From Parvibaculum sp. (GTDB lineage Bacteria; Pseudomonadota; Alphaproteobacteria; Parvibaculales; Parvibaculaceae): 11,933 nucleotides of DNA. The DNA is taken from the NCBI GenBank assembly GCA_020062605.1, contig JAGUWA010000254.1, positions 1 to 11,933 of the forward strand, given 5' to 3'. Shown here in pieces: positions 1-7,300 of this stretch. Each line of letters starts with the position of its first letter. Position 1 is the stretch's first letter. The position numbers and the translations under genes are program-made. The notes under the pieces are model-generated. The model searched no databases. It worked only from the letters and a program-made list of their open reading frames with translations, and had not been told where the DNA came from.

Positions 1-451
1 CGAGCCGCGCCGCCGCCGCCTCCGCCGCGAGACCTTGGCGCCCGCTTTCGAACAACGCGAGGATCTCTTCGAACTCACGGACGTGCCAGTCCGAGTCCGC
101 GGAGGCAGGCGATATTTCCTCGTCACCGGAGCGAGCGGCAGGAGGACTGCTCTTTCCCATGAGAAGGTACTCGACGCGACCCGCAATCTCGGCGTGCTCA
201 AGTGCTGGATCGAACTCGACAAGAAGAGTGCCAGTCCGGATGTCAGCAGCAAGACCGCGTATGGCGGCGTCGCGGGAGAGGCCGTGCTCAAGTACCGCCT
301 TGACCTTTCGCGAACGATAGAGACGCGGGACAGCGAGCCTTACACGGCCGGGCACCGCGTCATGTTTGACATGGATCTCGCATGCGCCGTCGCTGCCTGA
401 ACCGGCATGCATTTTGCGCCTGACGCGGGAATGGCTCCGCGCGTCTTCCAT
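1..451 (-). CDS. Cation-translocating P-type ATPase, N-terminal part (cut by left window edge)
   Basis: The frame stays open from ATG at 449-451 to the left edge (150 complete codons, no stop). Residues about 25-97 read like an HMA_2 domain: an HDAVPGRVRL motif, then an alternating helix/strand pattern ending in TGTLLVEFDP. Residues about 122-150 (DWHVREFEEI, then GLAAEAAAARL) match the start of the P-type ATPase N-terminal domain, where a Trp-His pair and a GLs..EA..RL helix are typical. The protein would be an inner-membrane ion pump, but phosphorylation and transmembrane domains lie outside the window, so the ion cannot be named. The HMA-like domain lacks a CxxC pair, as is usual for HMA_2, so it probably does not bind soft metals in the classical way. 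Start at 451 is preferred because GGAG lies 9 nt upstream; the next ATG (412) has a weaker site. Dodecin lies 105 bp upstream on the same strand with no clear terminator between them. Confidence 0.72.
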   Translation of the reverse strand, partial: MEDARSHSRVRRKMHAGSGSDGACEIHVKHDAVPGRVRLAVPRLYRSRKVKAVLEHGLSRDAAIRGLAADIRTGTLLVEFDPALEHAEIAGRVEYLLMGKSSPPAARSGDEEISPASADSDWHVREFEEILALFESGRQGLAAEAAAARL

Positions 452-556
452 CGGAATGTTCTCCGCTCAAGGTCTCGTCTGCGCCAGACTAGCCGAAGGC
501 GCGACGGAACTCGACAGGCGGATCCAGAGACAAAGGGTCGCTATGTCGGTTTCGTG

Positions 557-763
557 TCACTCCAGCGTGAAGGCCAGCTTCAGCTTTACCTGATAGTGAC
601 CGACCTTGCCGTTCTCCACATGTCCGCGCGTTTCCACTACCTCGAACCAGCGCAGCTCCCTGAGTGTCTTGCTTGCCTTCTCGATGGCGTTGCCGATGGC
701 GCCTTCGATGCTTTCGGGCGAAGAGCCGACAACCTCTATTACCCTGTAGACATGCTCTGACAT
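557..763 (-). CDS. Dodecin family flavin-binding protein
   Basis: This 68-residue protein has the length of dodecins (about 65-71 aa). It opens with MSEHVYRVIEVVGSSPESIE, the strand followed by a serine-rich turn into the single helix, and continues with AIEKASKTLRELRWFEV and GHYQVKLKLAFTLE, the remaining two antiparallel strands. The Trp in LRWFEV matches the residue that stacks on the flavin ring, and the Gln in HYQVKLK matches the conserved flavin-contacting Gln. Dodecins form hollow dodecamers in the cytoplasm that bind FMN, riboflavin or related compounds and are thought to store or buffer flavin. The internal ATG at 761-763 is the start: it has a strong site (AAGGGAGG, about 773-780) at normal spacing. 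The longer upstream frame does not resemble dodecin. It is divergent from the NfeD gene and precedes the P-type ATPase on the same strand. Confidence 0.93.
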   Translation of the reverse strand: MSEHVYRVIEVVGSSPESIEGAIGNAIEKASKTLRELRWFEVVETRGHVENGKVGHYQVKLKLAFTLE

Positions 764-947
764 TGGCGGATGCCTCCCTTTGTTCCGTATCGGGCCGGCT
801 TGTGTCTCCCGCAGGAAGATGGAGCGGCGGGCGCGGCGGGCAAGGGGTGGCGGCGCCCCAATACGGAAAGCATGGCAATGAGCCAGAAGCTTTGGCAGAC
901 TGTGGACGCAACCGCGAGACTGGCACCGGACCAAGGGAGGGCGCCGA
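764..947. promoter_or_regulatory. Divergent intergenic region with inverted 12-bp element
   Basis: This 184-bp region separates the start codons of dodecin (minus) and NfeD (plus), so promoters for both should lie here. I cannot pick a convincing -35/-10 pair on either strand. The one visible structure is a pair of inverted copies of TTCCGTATYGGG, at 783-794 on the plus strand and 857-868 on the minus strand, with one difference (C or T) and 62 bp between. This could be a pair of operator sites or a long-range stem. The NfeD ribosome site (AAGGGAGG, 933-940) lies at the right end. Confidence 0.4.
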
Positions 948-2324
948 ATGAACCGCGCGATGCGATCCGTGCTCTATGCGACGCTGGCGATCATCGGCGC
1001 CATGCTGCCCGGGCTCGGCCTTTCTCAGACGAACGCGCCCGCGGCGGAGGATGCCCCTCCACCGCTTGCACTCGTCTCGACAATCGACGGCGCGATCGGC
1101 CCCGCCACCGCGCGCCAGATCGCGATGGCGATCGAGACGGCGGAGGAAAGGCGCTCGGACGTCCTCGTCCTCCGGATCGACACGCCGGGCGGCCTCGTGA
1201 CATCGACGCGCGACATCGTGAGCGACATTCTCGCATCGGAGGTGCCCGTAGCAGGTTATGTCTGGCCGGGCGGCGGCCACGCCGCCAGCGCCGGCACCTA
1301 TATCGTCTATGCGACAGGTATTGCCGCAATGGCGCCAGGCACGAATATCGGCGCCGCCACGCCCGTGACGATGGGCGGCATGCCCGGCACGCCGCAGCAG
1401 CCGCCAGGACAGGAAGAGAAAGGCGACGAAGGCGGCACCCCCTCCAATGAGCAGGCCCTCTCGAAAAAGGCGACGAACGATGCCGTCGCACTTATCGTGA
1501 GCCTTGCCGAAGCGCATGGCCGCAATGCCGAATGGGCCGAAGCAGCCGTGCGCGAAGGCGAAAGCATCGGCGCAAGGAAGGCACAGGAACTCGGCGTGGT
1601 CGAACTTGTTGCGCCAAGTCTCGAAGATCTTCTGAGCAAGATGGACGGACGCGAAGTTCTCGCTAACGGCAAGCCGGTCACGTTGTCGACGGCCGACGCG
1701 CGGATCGAGCATCTGGAGCCGGGCTTCATGACCGAACTTCTGGCGCTCATCAGCAATCCGAATGTTGCCTTCCTGCTCATGATGATCGGTGTCTACGGCA
1801 TCATTTTCGAACTCTCCAATCCTGGCAGCTTCGGTCCGGGTATTCTCGGCGCAATCTGCCTGTTGCTCGGCCTCTATGCGCTGAACCAGTTACCGCTCGA
1901 CTATACGGGCGCGGCACTCATCGTGTTCGGCCTCGTGCTGATGATGGTCGAGGCCTTTACGCCGACATTCGGCATTGTCGGATTCGGTGGCCTGATCGCA
2001 TTCATTTTCGGCGCCGCCATTCTCGTCGACAGCGACGCGCCCGAGTTCCAGCTTTCCTGGTGGACCATCGGGACAACGGCGCTCGCGAGCGCAATCCTCC
2101 TGATTTTCCTCGTCGGTTACACGTGGCGCGCGATGCGCCGGCCGGTCGCAACGGGTGCCGAGGAATTGCGAGGCGCGGAGGCGCACGTTCTCGAATGGGC
2201 CAACGGCGAAGGATACGTTCATGTCCATGGCGAACGCTGGCACGCGCGCGGGCCGGCGGACCTCGCTCCGCAATCGACAGTACATATCGAGAAGATGGAC
2301 GGGCTGACGCTCGTCGTGAGCTGA
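948..2324 (+). CDS. NfeD-family (ClpP-class) membrane serine protease
   Basis: A 458-residue full-length NfeD1b-type protein. Residues 1-26 form a signal sequence. About 40-230 is the ClpP/crotonase-like protease domain, with the IDTPGG motif (77-82) and the nucleophile Ser114 in HAASAGTYIV. Lys174 in KKATND (Lys173 less likely) is the probable general base, as in the Ser-Lys dyad of the archaeal homologue PH1510. Five membrane segments follow, at about 254-271, 278-294, 301-317, 321-340 and 353-375. The C-terminal 80 residues form the small beta-rich OB-fold NfeD domain. The protein likely sits in the inner membrane with the protease domain outside the cytoplasm. Homologous proteases cleave the hydrophobic C-terminus of their partner stomatin, which here is encoded 46 bp downstream. 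A Pro/Gly/Glu-rich insert (about 143-168) lies between the two catalytic residues. Start chosen from AAGGGAGG 7 nt upstream. Confidence 0.93.
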   Translation: MNRAMRSVLYATLAIIGAMLPGLGLSQTNAPAAEDAPPPLALVSTIDGAIGPATARQIAMAIETAEERRSDVLVLRIDTPGGLVTSTRDIVSDILASEVPVAGYVWPGGGHAASAGTYIVYATGIAAMAPGTNIGAATPVTMGGMPGTPQQPPGQEEKGDEGGTPSNEQALSKKATNDAVALIVSLAEAHGRNAEWAEAAVREGESIGARKAQELGVVELVAPSLEDLLSKMDGREVLANGKPVTLSTADARIEHLEPGFMTELLALISNPNVAFLLMMIGVYGIIFELSNPGSFGPGILGAICLLLGLYALNQLPLDYTGAALIVFGLVLMMVEAFTPTFGIVGFGGLIAFIFGAAILVDSDAPEFQLSWWTIGTTALASAILLIFLVGYTWRAMRRPVATGAEELRGAEAHVLEWANGEGYVHVHGERWHARGPADLAPQSTVHIEKMDGLTLVVS

Positions 2325-2370
2325 GCCGCGCGGCGGCCGGCATCCAATCCACAAGGAAGGAGCGCCCACC

Positions 2371-3126
2371 ATGGGAGGTCTGGCATTCTACGTTCTGGCG
2401 GCGGTGCTCATCGTTGCCTTCTTCGCTTCCGCGATCCGCATCCTGCGCGAATACGAGCGAGGCGTCGTCTTCACGCTCGGCCGCTACACCCGCATCGCGG
2501 GGCCTGGCTTCATCATCCTGATCCCCGTGATCCAGCAGATGGTGCGCGTCGACCTCAGAACTTTCGTCGAGGACGTGCCGACGCAGGATGTGATCTCGCG
2601 CGACAATGTGTCGGTGAAGGTAAACGCGGTGCTCTATTTCCGCATCGTGGACCCGGAACGCGCGATCCTGCAGGTCGAGAATTACATGGAGGCAACAAGC
2701 CAGTTGGCACAGACGACGCTTCGCTCCGTTCTCGGCAAGCACGAGCTCGACGAGATGCTGGCCGAGCGCGACAAGCTCAACGCGGATATTCAGGCAATCC
2801 TCGACGAGCAGACGGACGCGTGGGGCATCAAGGTTGCCAATGTCGAGATCAAGCATGTCGACATCGACGAGAGCATGGTGCGGGCAATCGCGCGGCAAGC
2901 GGAGGCGGAACGCTTCCGCCGCGCGAAGATCATCAACGCCGAAGGCGAGCAGCAGGCGGCGGAAAAACTCGTGGAGGCCGGCCGCATCCTGGGCGGCGAC
3001 CCCCGGGCGATGCAGCTTCGCTATTTCGCCGCCCTCCACGACATTGCAGGCGACAAATCGAACACCATCGTCTTCCCCATGCCGATCGACCTGATCGAGG
3101 GACTGAAGGCCGGCACCCGGACATAA
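2371..3126 (+). CDS. Slipin, SPFH/stomatin-family membrane protein
   Basis: A 251-residue protein with a single N-terminal membrane anchor (about 5-23) followed at once by the SPFH/band-7 domain. The domain starts with EYERGVVFTLGRY (28-40) and GPGF (44-47), and continues through VPTQDVISRDNVSVKVNAVLYFRI, then LDEMLAERDKLN and WGIKVANVEIKHVDI. A charged, Ala/Glu-rich helix (about 172-205) is the expected oligomerising coiled coil. The C-terminus holds a short hydrophobic stretch NTIVFPMPIDLI (231-242), the kind of segment cleaved by NfeD proteases in archaeal homologues. Slipins form large rings that organise membrane microdomains and assist membrane proteases. The pairing with NfeD, 46 bp upstream, is the standard arrangement and points to co-transcription. 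Its own ribosome site is AAGGAAGGAG. Length is typical. It is not HflK/HflC, which occur as a tandem pair and lack an NfeD partner. Confidence 0.93.
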   Translation: MGGLAFYVLAAVLIVAFFASAIRILREYERGVVFTLGRYTRIAGPGFIILIPVIQQMVRVDLRTFVEDVPTQDVISRDNVSVKVNAVLYFRIVDPERAILQVENYMEATSQLAQTTLRSVLGKHELDEMLAERDKLNADIQAILDEQTDAWGIKVANVEIKHVDIDESMVRAIARQAEAERFRRAKIINAEGEQQAAEKLVEAGRILGGDPRAMQLRYFAALHDIAGDKSNTIVFPMPIDLIEGLKAGTRT

Positions 3127-3144
3127 ACCGCTAAGCCTCTGTAA

Positions 3145-3372
3145 CTGCAAGAAGTCGGTGCCGGGCTCGGACCTTCATGGATATTCTTCGACGACCACAC
3201 GCGCGAAGTGATCCATGTGCAGGTGCCGGGAACCGGAACGGCAGGCGAGACAGGAAACGAGCCCGGCGGAGTGACGATCGCTCCGCCGCCGGCCGGAGCC
3301 CCTCCGGCCACGGACGATCCCTCCAAAAGGGTTCGATCCCCGCTCGCGGGAAGATGCTGTCTCCCTGAATAA
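3145..3372 (+). other. Open stretch in the slipin frame after two stop codons; possible gene remnant
   Basis: After the slipin stop (TAA 3124-3126) and a second in-frame TAA (3142-3144), the same frame stays open for 75 codons to TAA at 3370-3372. The first half reads like real protein (PSWIFFDDHTREVIHVQVPG) with G/C-rich third positions. The second half is a Pro/Ala/Gly-rich linker-like tail. There is no in-frame ATG; the first codon after the stop is CTG, and in-frame GTGs (from 3208) lack a ribosome site. It could be a decayed small gene, the end of a frameshifted gene, a gene with an unusual start, or chance. I do not recognise a family. Confidence 0.25.
3265..3309. other. Two adjacent stem-loops downstream of slipin
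   Basis: GGCGGAG (3265-3271) pairs with CTCCGCC (3281-3287) across a 9-nt loop. GGCCGGAG (3291-3298) pairs with CTCCGGCC (3302-3309) across CCC. There is no U-tract after either, so these are not textbook intrinsic terminators. They may slow transcript decay or partly separate the NfeD/slipin mRNA from the next two genes. They overlap the open stretch at 3145-3372, so they may instead be a by-product of its composition. Confidence 0.35.
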
Positions 3373-3417
3373 TGCAACCCGCTGCAACGACCGATACGAG
3401 TCGCAACGGGAGGCGAG

Positions 3418-3891
3418 ATGAGCGAAATCACTTACGTTTCCGGATGGCGGAAGCGCGACGTAAAAATCGAAAAGGACGCCATCGCCACATGGCGCGCATA
3501 CGATGCGATGCCCGAGGGCGTATCGCCGGAGGAGCGGGCGTCCGAAATCTGCTGCCTCGCCTATGACGGAGACGCCGTTGCCGGCATTTCGACCGTCGAG
3601 ATAAAGCCGTGCCGGCCTCTGCGGAACAGGCTCTTCGGCTATCTGCGCGTCTTCACCCTTCCCGACTATGAGCAACAGGAAATCGCGATCGGACTCGCGA
3701 TCAACTGCCGCGACACGCTGGAAGCATGGGCGCTCGAGCATCCCGGCGAAAAGCTTTGCGGCATGGCGGCCGTCTACCAATCGCCGAAACTCGGACCGAC
3801 ACCTGTCGGCAAGTCCGGCCTGACGCTCATCGGATATACGCCGCAAGGCTTTCAGCATCGCGTTGTCTGGTTCCCTCACATTCGCCTGTAA
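3418..3891 (+). CDS. Hypothetical protein, possible GNAT-fold acetyltransferase
   Basis: A 157-residue soluble protein with no signal or membrane segment. Its layout resembles a small GNAT domain: an N-terminal helix (about 20-30), strands around ICCLAYDGDAVAGISTVEIK (44-63), a strand LFGYLRVFTLPDY (72-84) leading into EQQEIAIGLA and a helix NCRDTLEAWALEH (96-108), then a late strand KLCGMAAVYQ (112-121). The QQEIAIGLA turn sits where GNAT enzymes carry the acetyl-CoA-binding Q/RxxGxG/A loop, but the match is imperfect, so activity is uncertain and no substrate can be suggested. The start ATG is preceded by GGGAGG at good spacing. The next gene begins 19 bp after the stop, so the two are probably translated from one mRNA. 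Only the general fold is proposed here; it may be a family without an assigned function. Confidence 0.75.
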   Translation: MSEITYVSGWRKRDVKIEKDAIATWRAYDAMPEGVSPEERASEICCLAYDGDAVAGISTVEIKPCRPLRNRLFGYLRVFTLPDYEQQEIAIGLAINCRDTLEAWALEHPGEKLCGMAAVYQSPKLGPTPVGKSGLTLIGYTPQGFQHRVVWFPHIRL

Positions 3892-3910
3892 TCAAAAGGA
3901 GGTACACGGA

Positions 3911-4180
3911 ATGAACAATCCCGCCGGCGGCCGCGAAACGCGGTCCGACACCCATCTCTCCTATGCCGTGGTGGCATCGGGAACGCTGATCGCCATTGCG
4001 ATCGTCGTTTCCGCGCTCACGGGATCGGGCGGCAACGGGTTGATGCCGAACCCGCAGGGCGGCATCTGGATCGAGCGCAACAACGCGCTTTATCTCTGCC
4101 AGGCAAGGCCCGATGGACCCGCCCGCTGCGTGAACGCGGCGGACGGCACGACGCTCGCCTATGGGGATATCCCGCGCTGA
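3911..4180 (+). CDS. Small single-pass membrane protein of unknown function
   Basis: An 89-residue protein I do not recognise. A short polar N-terminus (1-16) is followed by one strong membrane segment, SYAVVASGTLIAIAIVVSAL (17-36). A soluble tail of about 50 residues follows, containing GGIWIERNNALYLCQ and a second Cys (Cys63 and Cys73, ten residues apart), which could form a disulphide hairpin if the tail is periplasmic. The segment may be an uncleaved signal anchor. The frame is open further upstream to 3863, but that would overlap the preceding gene. The ATG at 3911 has a very good site (AAAGGAGG, about 3896-3903), so I use it. It is the last gene before the terminator at 4226 and follows the GNAT-like gene by 19 bp. 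Confidence 0.72.
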   Translation: MNNPAGGRETRSDTHLSYAVVASGTLIAIAIVVSALTGSGGNGLMPNPQGGIWIERNNALYLCQARPDGPARCVNAADGTTLAYGDIPR

Positions 4181-4225
4181 AAAGGCCCGACCGTCACTGA
4201 AATGTCATCGTAACGTCACAAAGAC

Positions 4226-4253
4226 AAGCCCGGCTCCGGCCGGGCTTTTTCTT
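4226..4253 (+). terminator. Rho-independent terminator closing the plus-strand genes
   Basis: AAGCCCGG (4226-4233) pairs with CCGGGCTT (4240-4247) across the 6-nt loop CTCCGG, and T-rich sequence TTTTTCTT runs from 4246 to 4253. It lies 46 nt after the stop of the small membrane protein and is the first convincing terminator downstream of NfeD. Confidence 0.88.
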
Positions 4254-4306
4254 GAGCAAGACCTCGCCACCGAAAGCGGGGACAAGTTGCCCGCACCAAT
4301 CCGGAC

Positions 4307-4342
4307 AAAAAATGGCGCCCCGGTTATCCCCGGGGCGCCATT
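4307..4342 (-). terminator. Rho-independent terminator of the autotransporter gene
   Basis: A perfect 13-bp stem, AATGGCGCCCCGG (4311-4323) with CCGGGGCGCCATT (4330-4342), encloses a 6-nt loop. On the minus strand it is followed by six T residues (A-run at 4307-4312 on plus). It begins 22 nt after the autotransporter stop codon and sits back to back with the plus-strand terminator, so the two converging transcripts are well separated. Confidence 0.9.
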
Positions 4343-4364
4343 CAAGTTTGAGGGACGCCGATCC

Positions 4365-7300
4365 TCAGAAGGCGATTCGGATCGCCGCCGAGAGGCTCTG
4401 CTCGTCGTAGTCGCTCTGGAACTCGCCGTCATAGGTGACGCGCAGCGTGACCCCGTTCGACCCTTCGAAGGTGAGACCGCCAAGGACGCCGTAGGAGACG
4501 TCGTCGCGCGGCGTCGTCTGTGTGACGAAGGCACCGCCGCCGACCACGCTGCCCGTGGTCGCCTCGTCGGGATCGGCAAGTTCGCCGAGCACCTTCACGC
4601 CAAGCTCGGGGATGAGCTTGGAGCCGCCTTCGAGCTCCGCCGTGTAGCGCAGATTGACACCGCCAACTGCGCGCAGCGACTCGATGGTGCGCCCGTTGAC
4701 GCTTGTCGGCAGCGGACCCGTTTCCGTATAGGCGTCCACATCGACCAGATTGTAGCGGAGCCCCACATTGGGTGTGACGTCCCACTGGCCGGAGGTGAAC
4801 ATGTGGCCGACCTCTGTGCGCGCCGCGAACTGCGTGCCGTCATAGTCCGCGACATTCACGCCGCCGAGCGAGCGGCGCGAGCTGTCATAGTTGTTGAGGC
4901 CGTAGCCGAGCGAGCCGTTGACGTACCAGGCACCGGGCCGGTAGCTCAGATAGGCAACGGCGCCATAGCCGTCGACCGTTGTGGTCGAGTTCGCCCCCGG
5001 GCCGTTCTCGTCGATGTCGGACGAGGTGTAGTAGACGCTGAGGCCGACGCGGGTGTTTTCCGCAACCTTGCCGTCGACACCACCGGTCAGGCCCCACATA
5101 TCCGTATCGAAGCCATTGACGCCGGAGGGCGTGTATTCGGCCTTGAGGCCGCCGACCCGTCCCCAGAGCGCCCACTCGCCGTCGCCGCCGAGCATCTCGT
5201 CACCCGCGGCAAGACCCGTATCGCCACCGCCCTGCGCGATGGTGAAACCGCCGCCCGAGATCCGGTCCATGATCATGTCGAAGATGAGATCGGTGGAGGC
5301 GATGGTGCTCGTGCCTTCGGCCTCGCTTTCGGAAGGCAGCGTGTCCTCGACGGCCTGGAGCAGCGCTGCGCGCTGTTCCTCTTCCGTCTCGAACTGGGCG
5401 AGCCAGAGCGTGAGGGGGCTATCGATGGGCTGGGTCGCGATGTACTCGTCGATCGCCTGGGCGAGGTCCACGAGATTCACGCTGCCATCGTCGCCGATCT
5501 CGGTATCTTCCGCCGTTTCCGCGAGCTGGACGCGCAGGAAGAGATCGTTCGCCGAGCCGGTCTCCACGACCTCGTCGTCCATCACCTTCAGGAAGTCGAA
5601 GAGGATGGTGTTGTCCTCGACGGTGGCGCCGTAATCGGTGACGCCGTTCTCGCTCGAGGCCGAGGCGATCAGAATGTCGCTGCCGACCACGCCGGAGAGA
5701 CCGCTCACGACATCGACGTCTATGGTCGAACCCTCCGCGAAGGTGACCGTGTTGCCATAGACCACGGCCGCTCCGCCCGACGAGATGTCGGTACCGAAGG
5801 TGCTGCCTTCATTGAAGGCGACATCGCCCGACACGTCGAAGAAGCCGCCAAGGGTCAGATCGAGCGTGCCGGAGATCGAAACCTCGCTTGCCTCCACATA
5901 GACGCCTTCATCCGTGACGCCGAGCGTTGCCCCGTCGGCGACGCTGACCGTGCCTTCGCCATAGCTCGTATGAATACCGAACCCGTCGAGCACCAGCGTA
6001 CCGCTGTCGATATCGACCGTATCGAAGTGGGAGATGGCCCAGCCGTCGATGCCGTCATCGAGCGTGATCGTATCGTCATGCTCGAAGGTGAGATAGGCGC
6101 TGTTATAGGCGGGAAGTCCCAGCAACTCGATACCGCTCTCGGTCGCATGGATGCCGAGACCGAGCTGGACGCCGGAACCGGAGACCGTCACCTCGTCAAT
6201 GCCGTCGCCGGTATAGATCGCACCTGTCACCGTACCGCCATCGACGAGGATCGTATCGTCGCTGTAGCCGAGCGAGGTGTCGATGTCGCCGTCGACGGAG
6301 CCCGTATGGGTGATGTCGACGGTGGCGGTGTACTCGTAGAGGCCATTGGCCGCCACCAGAACATCGCCCGTGATCTCACCGTCATTGACGATGGTGACGT
6401 ATTTCGTGTCGTAAGCGTAGATCGCCGCGCCGTCGGCCGACGAGATGACGCCGTCTTCGGTGTTGGTGATGTCGACGGTCGGACCGCTCGCCCGGATGGC
6501 ATCGGCATAATCGCCGGCCGCCTCGATCGTGCCGGAGTTGTAGATCGTCGTCGTGGCGAAGCCCCCGGAGTTGACGATGACCGCATGGCTGTAGTCGCCG
6601 GAGGTTTCGATCGTACCGCTATTGTCTAGCGAGGCGGTGCTGCCGCGAAGATGGACGCCCGGCGTGTAGTCGCCCGCGACGTCTATGCTGCCCCGGTTCA
6701 CCATCTCAACTTCGTCATAGGCCTGGAGATAGACGCCGCCGTTCTCGTCGGTGTTGTCGGCGACGACGATGACTTCCGCATCCTCGTCATTGAGGAAGTA
6801 GATGTCATCGCCTTCGGACACGTCTACACGGCCGGTGATCGAACCGTAGTTGCTTATCGAGACATCGTCCGCATTGTCGATCTCGATACCGGATTCGACG
6901 ACGGAGATCGTGCCGTAGTTCACGACGGCAACCTCGTTCACGTCCTGAATGTCGATGCCGTCGGCACCGTACGAGGTGACGGTGCCGTGGTTCACTACGG
7001 TCGCGTACTCGGCATATTCCACGAAGATCGCGTCGCTGTCGTAGGAGTAGACTTCGCCGTCTTCGAGATTGGTGATGTTGACCGTCGGACCGGAGGCGTA
7101 GATGCCCCGCGCGTCCTCGCCGGTCACCTTGATGAGACCACCATTGATGACGGTCGTCGTGTCGATGCTCTCCGAAGAGATGCGGACGCCGTCCGAGTAG
7201 TAGCCATAGGTGCGGATCGTGCCGTAGTTCCGGAGCTCCGCCGTGTCGCCGAAGACCGTAGCGCCGAAGGCATAATCGCCATGCGTAACGACGGTGCCGC

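Noticed and set aside
35..400. Plus-strand ORF of 121 codons with a TTG start
   Set aside because: It is exactly codon-aligned antisense to the P-type ATPase N-terminus on the minus strand, which has recognisable domains. The plus-strand product resembles nothing and lacks a ribosome site.
489..1712. Minus-strand ORF of 407 codons overlapping dodecin and NfeD
   Set aside because: Arg/Ala/Gly-rich shadow of the NfeD gene with no domain; the opposite strand holds a complete conserved protein.
2002..3150. Minus-strand ORF of 382 codons antisense to NfeD and slipin
   Set aside because: Shadow frame across two well-supported genes and their intergenic spacer; the product shows no family features.
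3330..3352. tRNA-like T-arm sequence (GGTTCGATCCCC)
   Set aside because: The five-base stem needed around the loop does not pair properly, and no acceptor, D or anticodon arm can be built around it.
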